Assembly: GCF_000018285.1 (NCBI RefSeq)
Contig: NC_009901.1
Span: 2,479,001 to 2,543,000, forward strand
Reading direction: 5' to 3'
Length of the DNA: 64,000 bases
Origin: Shewanella pealeana ATCC 700345
GTDB lineage: Bacteria; Pseudomonadota; Gammaproteobacteria; Enterobacterales; Shewanellaceae
The notes below the pieces were generated by a model. That model did not search any database. It had not been told where the DNA came from and was given only the letters and a program-made list of their open reading frames with translations. Below, one piece after another: positions 48,940 through 58,131 of the stretch. The first letter of the stretch is position 1, and each line of letters begins with the position of its first letter. Both the position numbers and the translations under genes were made by a program.

Positions 48940-50722
48940 TTTGAGGCCCCTTAATAGGTAGGGTTATTGTTATGGTCAAACCTGGAGCGGCCGAGCCTTC
49001 AAGGTTATTGTTAGCTGCGATGATCTCGCCGTCATGTTCTTCGATGATCCTTTTACAGATAATCATCCCAAGACCTAAGCCGTTCTCTTTTGATGTTTCA
49101 AAAGGGAAGAATAACCGTTCTAGGGCTGTTTCGCTTAAACCAGTGCCATTATCTTTAAATACAATAGAAGCCTGCTCAGCTTGCTTAGAGAGCGTTATAG
49201 ATAGACAAGGCTCCTTAGTTTGAGCCATGGCATCGAGTGCATTACGAATAATATTAACGAATACTTGTTGTAAAAGACTCGGATCGGCTTTAAGGCTAAC
49301 CACTAGGCTATTTAAGTCTGGAGTCAGCTGTATTCGGGAAAACTCGGCGGCCATTAGGCTGAGCGTATCTTCTAAAACCTGATTTAAACAACACTCGGTC
49401 ATCACACTAGGTTGTTGGCAGAAGTGCCTAAAGCGCTTAATGGTCGATTGAGCCCTATCGACCTGCTGAATGGCTTTATTCATGGCCTCTTTAAGCTCGA
49501 CTTGATCATCAGACAGGCGATAAATACAACCCTGAGTGAGATAACGGATCCCTGCTAAGGGTTGATTAAGTTCATGGGCGATGCCTGACGCCATTTCACC
49601 AGTCAACAAGACGCGTTGAGCCTTATAAAACTGCTTTGTTTGCTCTAGTAGGGCTTTTTGTGTTTGAGTGTGTAGTTCAACTTCTGCCTTAAGATCTCGT
49701 GTGCGCAGCACTACAAGTCGCTTTACTCTAAGGTGATGAATATAACCGAATAACAAAATTATTGCGGCGACAACAGCCCAGGGCAGTGCACTCTTAAAAA
49801 TAGAGGTCCAATTGGTGACAAATGGCCATTGCTGTAACTGTTTCAGCAGTTTAAAAACATGGCTATCGTTTACCGTGGCAGACCACGAGTCATAGCGGCC
49901 TTGTGTTGCTGCATGATCTATGGGTTTTATTGAAAGTAACGAGCGTACGACTTCAGTTGCTAAGCGATGATCTGTCTTGCCAAGTTTGGAAAAAGAGTAA
50001 TAGGGATATAGCTCGCTTGAGGTTTGACATTGAAAGCTAGGTGCGTCTTTAGCGAGCACGACTTGCAGGGCCTTAGCCGCAATCTCGCCTTTTAATATCG
50101 CATTCTCAAGCACACAAGTGGGCAGAATTGCTATATCAGCTTTACCGTCAACTATCAGTGACAATAACTTTTGCTGGGGAAACCCAACAAAATTCAACTG
50201 TTTAAAATCATTGAAGGGATTTAAACCGTTATGGGCCATTTCGCCGGCAAAAATTTGAAAGCCACCGAATGCTTGTTTATCAGTTGAAATTGCTCTGAGG
50301 GTCTTTAAATCATCTAGATTATCAACTTGCTCGTGCGCCCGCATGATCAATGCTGAGCCTACCGATTGCGTAGGGTGCTTATTACCTCGAGGAACCAGTG
50401 TGAGAAGACTACTTGTCCCAAAGTCTTTTTTATAGCTAACACCGGTTAACGCATTAGTGATTAAAAAATCTAATTTTCCCTGTGCAACATCGGCGTCTAA
50501 TTCGCTCGGTGTCAATGCGACCAATTCAAAAGGCGTGTTTAAGTCTGCTGCGATTCTATCTATTGTCGGTTGCCAGCGCTTTTCTACGTTCTCTGGATGA
50601 GTAAATGCCAACACTCCGACACGAATTGGGACTGAGTCTTGAGCAAAGCTATAGCATGCCTGGAAACAAGAGAGAGTAAGGCAACTCAGTGCTAAGAAAG
50701 GGCGTAGTTTGGATATCATCAT
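48932..50722 (-). CDS. TtrS-like sensor histidine kinase with PhnD-type periplasmic domain
   Basis: Protein of 596 aa. A signal segment and a PhnD-like solute-binding domain (about residues 30-290, starting IRVGVLAFTHPENVEKRW) sit outside. One membrane helix lies at about 312-328 (WAVVAAIILLFGYIHHL), then a coil. The kinase core has the phosphorylated His in GIAHELNQPLAG (about 383), N-box NIIRNALDAM, and G-boxes FKDNGTGL and GLGLGMIICKRI. TtrS senses tetrathionate; here the ligand is unknown. No tetrathionate reductase is nearby; instead apbE, a flavoprotein gene and a porin gene are. Confidence 0.9.
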   Translation of the reverse strand: MMISKLRPFLALSCLTLSCFQACYSFAQDSVPIRVGVLAFTHPENVEKRWQPTIDRIAADLNTPFELVALTPSELDADVAQGKLDFLITNALTGVSYKKDFGTSSLLTLVPRGNKHPTQSVGSALIMRAHEQVDNLDDLKTLRAISTDKQAFGGFQIFAGEMAHNGLNPFNDFKQLNFVGFPQQKLLSLIVDGKADIAILPTCVLENAILKGEIAAKALQVVLAKDAPSFQCQTSSELYPYYSFSKLGKTDHRLATEVVRSLLSIKPIDHAATQGRYDSWSATVNDSHVFKLLKQLQQWPFVTNWTSIFKSALPWAVVAAIILLFGYIHHLRVKRLVVLRTRDLKAEVELHTQTQKALLEQTKQFYKAQRVLLTGEMASGIAHELNQPLAGIRYLTQGCIYRLSDDQVELKEAMNKAIQQVDRAQSTIKRFRHFCQQPSVMTECCLNQVLEDTLSLMAAEFSRIQLTPDLNSLVVSLKADPSLLQQVFVNIIRNALDAMAQTKEPCLSITLSKQAEQASIVFKDNGTGLSETALERLFFPFETSKENGLGLGMIICKRIIEEHDGEIIAANNNLEGSAAPGLTITITLPIKGPQIV

Positions 50723-50823
50723 TGAGTATGTGAAAGAAACACCTGGCTATTATGACCTTCTTATAGATAAATGTAGTAGTAAAAACTGGCGTCGGGTGAA
50801 GTATGTCACATATTTTACTTGGA

Positions 50824-50834
50824 TGCGGAAAACC
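50824..50834 (+). promoter_or_regulatory. TGCGGAAAACC motif upstream of the kinase gene
   Basis: An 11-base sequence about 100 bases before the kinase start. The same 11 bases form part of the palindrome at 52398-52415 between apbE and the flavoprotein gene. Candidate binding site of the adjacent response regulator. Confidence 0.45.
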
Positions 50835-50914
50835 ACTACATATCAAATTTAATCAACTCATTATAATAAATGAGCTTGATAAACTATGTGTTTTTAATTA
50901 AATAGTGGATTATG

Positions 50915-50956
50915 ATAATACTGAATTAAATTTGTCACAATTTAATTCAGTATTAT
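50915..50956. promoter_or_regulatory. Perfect 18-bp inverted repeat between apbE and the kinase gene
   Basis: Arms 50915-50932 (ATAATACTGAATTAAATT) and 50939-50956 are perfectly complementary around the spacer TGTCAC. The stem is AT-only apart from one C-G pair, without a T run after it. It could be an operator or the weak terminator of apbE. It is in the 340-base gene-free stretch 50723-51062. A second inverted repeat TTTCACG / CGTGAAA spans about 50988-51028. Confidence 0.6.
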
Positions 50957-51062
50957 TTGTTGCAGGGATTGCGACTTATATTCGGTATTTCACGAAACTT
51001 TTAAATTTCATTCACATGTTCCGTGAAAAATTCAAGTTCAATGTAGAGTGGAACAAGAAAAG

Positions 51063-52283
51063 TTAGAGACTCATTCGGTAATCTTTGAAGTTGTTACTCT
51101 CTTTTTTATCACCTGCTGCATTTAAATACCATATCGCTTCGACATCGTTATTATGGTTAGTGTAGTTAATAGCCTCGTTAAGTGGCATTAAAAACAATGC
51201 AGTGGAAATTATGTCTGCATAGATCTGATTATCATTCATCACTATGGTGGTCGAGATCCCCGCTTTCTTTGGGTATAAGGTTTTAGGATTAATAATATGA
51301 TGGTATTCTTGGCCATTAACACGATAGTATCTTAGATAATTTCCGCTCGATACCACAGTAATATCTTTACCTGTAATCACTTCATGAAATTGACCTGCAA
51401 AACTTTGGCATTGCTCGAGTGAGTTATTGTACTTCTTACACACTGGATCTTCGACTGCAGTTGTAAACTGGCGCCCTTGTGGATGAAGCCCGTAATGGCG
51501 AATGTTGCCACCTGCATTGATCATAAAATTGTCTATACCATCATTTTTTAATTGGCGGTAAACCATCTCTGCCATCCAGCCTTTGGCAATCCCCCCCAGA
51601 TCTATGCTCATACCAGCTTGCATTTTTATAGTATTGTTAGCTACATCTAGATCAATATTATTGATGTTAATGAGTGGCTTGGCTGCATTAAGTTCAGCAT
51701 CCGTCGGGATATTACACTTGTCTTGTGATTTACGCTCGCCTTTACATTGTGCCCTGTAACCTCGCCAGATATCGATCACAGGTGACAAGGCTATGTTGAA
51801 GTAACCATCCGTTTTATCATGCCAATCAATGCTGGCTTTAATCAGTTGAGTCAACTTAGGATCCAGATGATGAGTCTTTTCCGGCTCATTATTAATACTC
51901 TTAATATTAATTACATGGGGATAGGTACTGTAGTTTGATGCTAAGTAATGGTATTCCTGTATCACTTTTAGTGCATTGCAAAGTGCTAGATTTATATTCG
52001 AATTATTTTTGTCATATATATTGATGCTAATTGAGGTGCCAAAATATTTTAACGTTGTTAAATTTGTGACCCCTTGGTCAAGAGTAATTGTGGCATTACC
52101 TTCACATCGATATGGTTGACCTTGAGTATCAACCTTAATGATTTCGAAATCTGGTGCTGGTGGAAGTACTGTTACCGCAGCTTTATTTACAGAGACTTGG
52201 GTTTCAGTGCGATGCTCTTCAAAACCAGCTTGACTAACGTTAGTGGCTGTTAGTAAAAGCAATAAAGGGTAAATACGTTTCAT
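51063..52283 (-). CDS. apbE: FAD:protein FMN transferase ApbE
   Basis: Protein of 406 aa from the ATG at 52283, where a signal peptide begins (MKRIYPLLLLLTATNVSQA); the frame opens 22 codons earlier with a non-signal lead. ApbE attaches FMN covalently to Thr/Ser of target proteins outside the cytosol. MSIDLGGIAKGWMAE and MINAGGNIRHYG are family signatures. An extra Cys-containing loop (CKGERKSQDKC) is present. It is divergent from a lipoprotein with a flavinylation motif, its obvious substrate. Confidence 0.93.
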   Translation of the reverse strand: MKRIYPLLLLLTATNVSQAGFEEHRTETQVSVNKAAVTVLPPAPDFEIIKVDTQGQPYRCEGNATITLDQGVTNLTTLKYFGTSISINIYDKNNSNINLALCNALKVIQEYHYLASNYSTYPHVINIKSINNEPEKTHHLDPKLTQLIKASIDWHDKTDGYFNIALSPVIDIWRGYRAQCKGERKSQDKCNIPTDAELNAAKPLININNIDLDVANNTIKMQAGMSIDLGGIAKGWMAEMVYRQLKNDGIDNFMINAGGNIRHYGLHPQGRQFTTAVEDPVCKKYNNSLEQCQSFAGQFHEVITGKDITVVSSGNYLRYYRVNGQEYHHIINPKTLYPKKAGISTTIVMNDNQIYADIISTALFLMPLNEAINYTNHNNDVEAIWYLNAAGDKKESNNFKDYRMSL

Positions 52284-52397
52284 AATAAAGCCTAAGAATG
52301 TCGTTATTATTAAATGAATATCATATTGATGAAGAATAATGTTCATCAATAATCGGTAGTGTTAACTGTGTCAAATAAATAGTACGCAACTTAACGT

Positions 52398-52415
52398 ATT
52401 GCGGTTTTCCGCAAT
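52398..52415. promoter_or_regulatory. Palindromic operator candidate in the apbE/flavoprotein divergent promoter
   Basis: ATTGCGG TTTT CCGCAAT, a perfect 7-base inverted repeat in the middle of the divergent region. One strand contains TGCGGAAAACC, also found upstream of the kinase gene. Likely site for a shared regulator. Confidence 0.55.
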
Positions 52416-52476
52416 TGTGAAGAATTATAAACCTTCTATTCTGACCTCAATGAAATAACACTCGAAGGCTGACAGA

Positions 52477-53820
52477 ATGAAAAGCTCAAAAATATTCAAT
52501 AAAACACTCGTTAGTAGCGCCGTATTATTTGCCACTATGACCCTTGCTGGTTGCTCTAGCACCATGGAGCAGGCTAAATACGCTGATGGTACTCATGATG
52601 TGTCTGCTAAAGGGAAAAAGGGCTTAATCACCTTAACCGTTGAAGTTAAAAACGGTCATATTATCGATATTAAGACTAAGTCTCATAATGAAACAGAGTC
52701 TCTTTACCTAAATGCCGAACGCCTATTATCAAAGGTTGTAACTAACAATGGTCATGAAGGTATTGACGCCGTTTCAGGGGCAACTTACTCATCTAATGGA
52801 ATTTTAAAAGCAATCAACAGTCTTCCAAGAGCCGACGGTAGCCAAGTTGAATATGTAGCTGTGGGGGCAAAAGAGGAATCTGGTGATGACAACTTTAAAC
52901 TCAAATGGTCTATTCAGCCTCAACTTGGTCTATTGAAAGGTGATTATTACTACGAGGAAGCACGTTTTCGTCAAGGTCACATGGGTAGTGTCTCTATCGT
53001 TACCGAGATAAATAACTCAGATAATGTGATTTTTGCTGAGTTTAACGAAAGTGGCCGACCAAATTATTACACCCGTTTATACCAAGATGTGCCTAAGCGT
53101 ATGTCGGAATACAACTTCTCTATGGGTAAGAAGAAGGGAACTGCCTGGGTTCAATCGGCGCTTACCATGGAGAAGCTCATGGTTGAGCAAGACAAGTTGA
53201 CGTTTGATCTTAACCCAGACTTTGATCCTTCACTTGGCAATAAGTTAAAAGAACCTAATCGTCTTAAGTATGCAGGTATCGATGTTGTTGCAGGCGCCTC
53301 AAACAGTATTCAGCAATCTATGGTGCCATTAACCGCTAAAATTCACGCAAATATCAACGGCAAAGGTACCAATGAAAGATTCTATCAACACGCCGAAAAG
53401 CTTGTCGATGCCAAAGGTAACTGGACAGGCGTGACCGCCATGTTACGTCTAGTGGTGGATACAGAGACTAAACAAATTACCAAAGCTCATTATGATGAAG
53501 TATTTGCCGACGAAAAAGCGCAGATTAAAGATGCTTCGCAGAAGAAGTTTTACCGTCAATCTAAGTATGAATCTATCAACTACGTAGAGCCTGCTCGCAT
53601 TGGTTTCAATGTGATGATCGATGGGTTGAACGCTCATCTACAGCAAGGTGGCTCACTGTTTTTAATCGATGATTTACCTGCAACAGGTGATACCGGCAGC
53701 TATGCCGCTACTGGATTCACCAAACGTTCGAACTCTTGGGATAACTACTTGAAGCAAGCTGAGATCTTGTATAAAGAGATGCGCCAAGACGGAATGATCA
53801 TTGAGCATAAGAAGCAATAA
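52477..53820 (+). CDS. Flavinylated lipoprotein with FMN-binding domain
   Basis: Protein of 447 aa. A lipobox LAGC puts the lipidated Cys at 26. An FMN-binding domain follows (about 40-117) with the flavinylation motif Asp97-AVSGA-Thr103 (DAVSGATYSS), where ApbE would attach FMN. A second stretch Asp269-VVAGA-Ser275 resembles the motif but lacks its Ser/Thr at position four. The C-terminal half suggests a duplicated related domain. It is probably an extracytosolic electron carrier, similar in principle to flavinylated lipoproteins such as PplA. Its partner reductase is not in the window. Confidence 0.85.
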   Translation: MKSSKIFNKTLVSSAVLFATMTLAGCSSTMEQAKYADGTHDVSAKGKKGLITLTVEVKNGHIIDIKTKSHNETESLYLNAERLLSKVVTNNGHEGIDAVSGATYSSNGILKAINSLPRADGSQVEYVAVGAKEESGDDNFKLKWSIQPQLGLLKGDYYYEEARFRQGHMGSVSIVTEINNSDNVIFAEFNESGRPNYYTRLYQDVPKRMSEYNFSMGKKKGTAWVQSALTMEKLMVEQDKLTFDLNPDFDPSLGNKLKEPNRLKYAGIDVVAGASNSIQQSMVPLTAKIHANINGKGTNERFYQHAEKLVDAKGNWTGVTAMLRLVVDTETKQITKAHYDEVFADEKAQIKDASQKKFYRQSKYESINYVEPARIGFNVMIDGLNAHLQQGGSLFLIDDLPATGDTGSYAATGFTKRSNSWDNYLKQAEILYKEMRQDGMIIEHKKQ

Positions 53821-53901
53821 TTCAGCTCTAGTGTACGGCTCCTAAACGCCTTAGCGCTAGGGAGTCGTCAGCCTTCCTATTTGATAAAATATTGAGAGAA
53901 G

Positions 53902-54942
53902 ATGATGAAAACAATTAAATTAACATTGCTTGCCGCTGCAGTATTAGCTTCACCAAGTGTTATGGCAGATGCCTATAAGTTCTATGGTCGTATCGATTAC
54001 TCGGTGACTCACTCAGACAGTGGTAGTGCGACTCATAGTGGCAAAAGTGGCACTATTTTAGAGAACAACTGGAGCCGTTTAGGTGTTAAAGGTGATGCGG
54101 CGCTGAATGAAGAGTTTACCGTGTTTTACCAAATTGAAGTTGGTGTAAACGGTGCTAGTGAGGGCAAAAGCAATAACCCATTTTCAGCGCGTCCTACTTT
54201 CCTTGGTATTAAACACTCTACAGCAGGTCAGCTAGCAGCCGGCCGTATTGATCCTGTATTTAAGATGGCGAAAGGCACGGCCGATGCAATGGACATGTAT
54301 TCGCTAAAGCATGACCGTTTATTTGCAGGTGATAAACGTTGGGGAGATTCTCTTGAGTATAAAACCGTTAAATGGAACAAGCTTCAATTTGGCGCAAGCT
54401 ACATTCTAGAAGATAATTACTATGACGAAGATGATGTACGCCGTGACAATGGTAACTACCAAGTTGCATTAACCTATGGTGATAAGCTTTTCAAAACTGG
54501 CGATTTATATCTTGCAGCCGCATATACCGATGGCGTTGAAGACATCAAAGGTTTCCGCGCTGTTGCTCAGTACAAAATTGACAAGCTAATGTTAGGTACT
54601 ATTTACCAAAGCTCTGAAATCGTTAATCCAAACTTAGATAACTGGCAGCAGCGTGATGGTGATGGTTTTATTGTTAGCGCTAAATATCAGATTGATAAGT
54701 TAACACTTAAGGCTCAATACGGTCAGGACGACTCTGGAACGGGTAAAATTGCAGGCCGAGTTTATAGTCAATTAGGCGCAGCAGCGACTGAAGTGCCTGA
54801 GGTCTCTCAATGGGCTATTGGTGCTGAATACCGTCTTTCTAAATCAACTCGTGTTCATACTGAAATCGGTCAATTTGATGTGAAACAATATTCAGATTTT
54901 GATGACACGATTGCTAGTGTTGGCTTTAGAATCGATTTCTAA
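53902..54942 (+). CDS. Outer-membrane porin (Gram-negative trimeric type)
   Basis: Protein of 346 aa. Signal peptide MMKTIKLTLLAAAVLASP with cleavage after VMA. Beta-strand alternation begins at YKFYGRIDYSVTH; NNWSRLGVKGDAALNEEFTVFYQ is the conserved porin start; the chain ends in GFRIDF with a terminal Phe. It follows the flavinylated lipoprotein gene by 81 bases and may be in the same transcript, perhaps to admit the substrate. Confidence 0.92.
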   Translation: MMKTIKLTLLAAAVLASPSVMADAYKFYGRIDYSVTHSDSGSATHSGKSGTILENNWSRLGVKGDAALNEEFTVFYQIEVGVNGASEGKSNNPFSARPTFLGIKHSTAGQLAAGRIDPVFKMAKGTADAMDMYSLKHDRLFAGDKRWGDSLEYKTVKWNKLQFGASYILEDNYYDEDDVRRDNGNYQVALTYGDKLFKTGDLYLAAAYTDGVEDIKGFRAVAQYKIDKLMLGTIYQSSEIVNPNLDNWQQRDGDGFIVSAKYQIDKLTLKAQYGQDDSGTGKIAGRVYSQLGAAATEVPEVSQWAIGAEYRLSKSTRVHTEIGQFDVKQYSDFDDTIASVGFRIDF

Positions 54943-55505
54943 TCGGGACTTTTGATAGCCCTTATTGATAGAAAATAGTTAACCTGATGGTAGATGTAGA
55001 CTGTTATTGTTAATCATAATTCTTGAACTAAAAGTTCATATCTGCTTAGAAGAGCAGCTCCCAAGGAGCGTACAAGGATGTACGTTCTACTGCCTGTAAA
55101 ACTTCAATTTCCTACACACTTCTTTGTTAAGCTATGCATTATTTTGCATATAAAAGCGCGTAAGTTAAAAATATCTCGGGGTTATATTTTTGTAATCGCC
55201 TTTTTATGCAATGAGGTGCATACATGCATTGCTCTAACTTTTGTGATACTTGATTAAATAAATAGTTTATTTTCCTACTTTTAAAGACTTAACTAACAGT
55301 ATTTTTATACAGACTTTGGTGCTGATATAATGATCGATAGCGATGTGTAGACAAAAAAATTAGCAAGATTTAGAACGAGAGTAGTGGGTAGGTAGAGCAA
55401 GATTTTGAATAACCTCTAGAATATTTTAGCCGTTAAACGCCTAGTTTCGAAGCTTTTATGCCATCCAATTAACGTATTTATAAGCTCGTTGCTGTGGTAA
55501 AACTC
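54943..55505. other. Gene-free region downstream of the porin gene
   Basis: About 560 bases, AT-rich. A few short hairpins occur (GTACAAGGATGTAC near 55067; GCTCC / GGAGC near 55049-55061). No ORF, RNA gene or repeat of note is visible. Confidence 0.4.
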
Positions 55506-56288
55506 ATGTATCATAAGCCGTCTTTTAACTCTATCGAGTCAATCTCATTGCAACTTATTCCTACAGCAGCTGACAATTTTATTGCGCCTCCTTGTTTTGA
55601 GGAGATCACTATTCTGTTTCAAGATGAGCACCTGTTATTAATCAATAAGCCCTCTGGTTTACTGTCTTTATCAGGTAAGAATCCAGCGAACCTTGACTCT
55701 GTTCACTATCGATTAGTTAAAGATTTTCCCGATTGCACCTTAGTGCATAGATTAGATTTGGGCACTTCGGGCATTATGGTGATAGCACGAAACAAGACGG
55801 TTAATGCGCTTTTGTGTAGGCAATTTAGTGAACGCTCGGTATTAAAAGCTTATACAGCATTGCTGCTTGGCGAGATTAAAAATGAAGATGGATTTATTGA
55901 TGCGCCAATTGCGAAGGACAAGCCAAACTTTCCATTAATGAAAATTTGTGACAAAGAGGGTAAACAGGCTCGCTCTTTGTATAGAGTTTTAGCTAAAGAA
56001 TCTTGTGCAAGCCTCGATGAAAAAACTCAGTTACTTAATAACAAACGTGAACATATAGCTGATTCAGTTGCTGTTACTAGAGTTGAGTTTATTCCTGAAA
56101 CCGGTCGAACTCATCAATTACGGATCCATAGCCAGTACTTTGGTCACCCAATTATCGGCTGTGATCTTTACGGCTCCGACTTTTCTTATCGACTGGCATC
56201 AAGGTTGATGCTGCATGCAACACGGCTTGAATTTGATCACCCCATCACAGGGGAAAGGATAGTGGCAAATAGTCCGTGTCCATTTTAG
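55506..56288 (+). CDS. RluA-family pseudouridine synthase
   Basis: Protein of 260 aa from the ATG at 55506 (a GTG four codons upstream is the alternative). The catalytic Asp is in LVHRLDLGTSG, with NKPSGLLSLSG and ETGRTHQLRIHSQYFGHPI as family signatures. It lacks an S4 domain, as does RluA itself. There is an extra loop (about 166-200) before the core's last strand. Whether the target is rRNA or tRNA is unknown. Confidence 0.9.
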   Translation: MYHKPSFNSIESISLQLIPTAADNFIAPPCFEEITILFQDEHLLLINKPSGLLSLSGKNPANLDSVHYRLVKDFPDCTLVHRLDLGTSGIMVIARNKTVNALLCRQFSERSVLKAYTALLLGEIKNEDGFIDAPIAKDKPNFPLMKICDKEGKQARSLYRVLAKESCASLDEKTQLLNNKREHIADSVAVTRVEFIPETGRTHQLRIHSQYFGHPIIGCDLYGSDFSYRLASRLMLHATRLEFDHPITGERIVANSPCPF

Positions 56289-56347
56289 TTTTTCATAAAA
56301 CTAAAACTTAAACTTAAAATGAAGCGACCTAACAATCAAAACAAGTA

Positions 56348-57550
56348 TTAATCTTTAGGTTTTAAGTAGTGTCGCAATGATCTTGGATCTGTATGCCCAG
56401 TTCTTGCCATGATGTAGAGATGGTCTTTATCATTTTCATGGAGCTGGGTAACACAACCGCTTCGTAAACTATGGGCTCCATAGAATCGAGAATTGAGTCC
56501 CGCCTTATCACAGTATTTTTTTATCATCTGATAAATGTCATCCCCCTTTAAAAAACCCTTACCTATTTTTTCTTGAGTGATCTGATACTCTCTAACTGAG
56601 TTGCCATCACGGCTAAGTGATCTAAACAGGTGTCCCTGTTTAATCTTGGTGGCGTCGAGCCATTGTTGAACGGCATCATAAGCAGAAAATAGTTCTTGTT
56701 TAGGGAGATCTTTCCACTCCCTTTGTCCCTGCTGGTTACTCTTTGAATAGGGTACCCGAACCTTTAACTTCTCTCTTAAAAAACTAATATGCTCAATTCT
56801 GACTTCTGCTAATTCTGAACGTCTAAATCCACCTTGCAGGCCAAGCTGTAAAATAGCCTTATCTCGTAAACGAGTTAGCTCTTTTGGTTGTTGATCAATT
56901 ACGGCCAATAACATCTCCAGTTCGTCATAGGTGATCGGTTGCTGATCATAGTCAGAAACATGTCGATATTGGTTACGCATCAGGCCGCGCATCACTCGGA
57001 TCACCAGTGGATGTTCAGTCGGTGAGTGCAATGCGGCTTGAATATGAAAGAAACGGATTGCCGCCAAACGGGTGTTGATTGTTTGTTTTGATAGCTGGTG
57101 GCCATTCTTTTCCTGGTAGAGCTCTTTTTGATGACCGATAAAAGAAATCACACTGCGAGGGTCTGCGGGCAGGGGACTTAGATTATGTTGATCGCAGTAA
57201 TTCTTGAAAATGGTAAAACTGGAACGATAGACTCGGCGAGTGTTAGCAGAGATCTCATATTGGGTTTCACCAGCCGCACTTTTGTAATCATCTAAGATTG
57301 AGATAGGAAGTTGCTGCTCTTTGAAGAACTTCTCATTGTGATCAAACTGAGAAGTTCGACTCTCTGCTAAGCCAGAATTAAATCGAGTCAGAGCACTCTC
57401 GCCATCAACAATAGCGACCTCTTGAGGAGCATTCTCTATCAGATCTGAGTCTTCGATTTGTGAAAAGCCCTCTATTTCAGGAAAGTTTTGCTCAGAATTC
57501 ATCTTTAGATCTTTGGCCTTAATCTGTAAAAGTGACGTTAAATCCAGCAT
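56348..57550 (-). CDS. Cre-like tyrosine recombinase
   Basis: Protein of 400 aa. The N-terminal core-binding domain (about 105-210, NTRRVYRSSFTIFKNYC and PADPRSVISFI) resembles Cre in layout. The catalytic residues are all present: Arg in GGFRRSELAEV, Lys in the beta-hairpin region VPYSKSNQQG, HSLRSG, GHTD and the Tyr of LRHYLK. About 100 extra N-terminal residues precede this. Two starts are possible (57550, 57502). A -10-like TAGAAT (minus strand, 57568-57563) lies just before the ATG and no ribosome binding site is seen, suggesting a near-leaderless message or the inner start. A lox-like site is directly upstream. Confidence 0.9.
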   Translation of the reverse strand: MLDLTSLLQIKAKDLKMNSEQNFPEIEGFSQIEDSDLIENAPQEVAIVDGESALTRFNSGLAESRTSQFDHNEKFFKEQQLPISILDDYKSAAGETQYEISANTRRVYRSSFTIFKNYCDQHNLSPLPADPRSVISFIGHQKELYQEKNGHQLSKQTINTRLAAIRFFHIQAALHSPTEHPLVIRVMRGLMRNQYRHVSDYDQQPITYDELEMLLAVIDQQPKELTRLRDKAILQLGLQGGFRRSELAEVRIEHISFLREKLKVRVPYSKSNQQGQREWKDLPKQELFSAYDAVQQWLDATKIKQGHLFRSLSRDGNSVREYQITQEKIGKGFLKGDDIYQMIKKYCDKAGLNSRFYGAHSLRSGCVTQLHENDKDHLYIMARTGHTDPRSLRHYLKPKD

Positions 57551-57584
57551 TTAACGGCAGGTATTCTACTTAAAAACCCTTATC

Positions 57585-57618
57585 CCTACCAGTGATAATC
57601 GTCATTATCACTGGTAGA
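57585..57618. promoter_or_regulatory. lox-like recombination site candidate upstream of the recombinase gene
   Basis: A 34-bp site with arms CCTACCAGTGATA and TATCACTGGTAGA and an 8-base spacer ATCGTCAT. The arms are complementary at 12 of 13 positions, and the inner 13+6+13 (57586-57617) is perfect. The size equals loxP (13-8-13). It begins 35 bases upstream of the recombinase start and overlaps its likely -35 region. It lacks a T run, so it is not a terminator. Confidence 0.7.
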
Positions 57619-57772
57619 GCGGGATTAAATACTTTTTGATTAATTTACCCACAGATATCATGCGGGAGGGGAGGTTTTTGAGTGAATATTAAGCGGTATT
57701 GTCATGAGTTTTTATACCGCTATCTTTTATTAATTAGCTATCAATGTTGGTGAGAGCAGTATTAATAAAAGA

Positions 57773-57785
57773 CTGGTTAAACCAT
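57773..57785. promoter_or_regulatory. Palindrome copy 1: CTGGT TAA ACCAT
   Basis: The core TGGTNNNACCA is perfect; the outer pair (C..T) does not match. Most distal of four related sites before the RHH-like gene. Confidence 0.5.
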
Positions 57786-57976
57786 TTAATATGGCGGTAA
57801 GCATATAAGATCGTAGGAGCCCCTTGATCCTGTGTTGATATAGGTGAGTTTTGTAACCCAGTTTTAGACGTATTTGGCTGAAGGCGCTGCTAAGCAAACA
57901 AATCAGTAGAAAATCTAACTGCGCTATATTTTGTTATTTGCCTATCAAGTATAGCCACATCTATATTGGTATTTAT

Positions 57977-57989
57977 ATGGTACAACCAT
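57977..57989. promoter_or_regulatory. Palindrome copy 2: ATGGT ACA ACCAT
   Basis: Perfect 5+3+5 inverted repeat. Centre is 204 bases from copy 1. Confidence 0.6.
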
Positions 57990-58118
57990 TATATTGGTTT
58001 TTTAGATTGATTATTTCAGAGATTCTGGAATATTTAAACGGCTATTTGAATTGAAGTTGAATGCTGCAGGTTCATCTATAGGAGATACTGCAAAATTGAC
58101 ATGCACATTTAAATTATT

Positions 58119-58131
58119 ATGGTGACACCAT
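58119..58131. promoter_or_regulatory. Palindrome copy 3: ATGGT GAC ACCAT
   Basis: Perfect 5+3+5 inverted repeat. Centre is 142 bases from copy 2. Confidence 0.6.

Noticed and set aside
57585..57618. Reading the recombinase-upstream palindrome as a terminator
   Set aside because: There is no T run on either side, and it lies at the 5' end of the recombinase gene.
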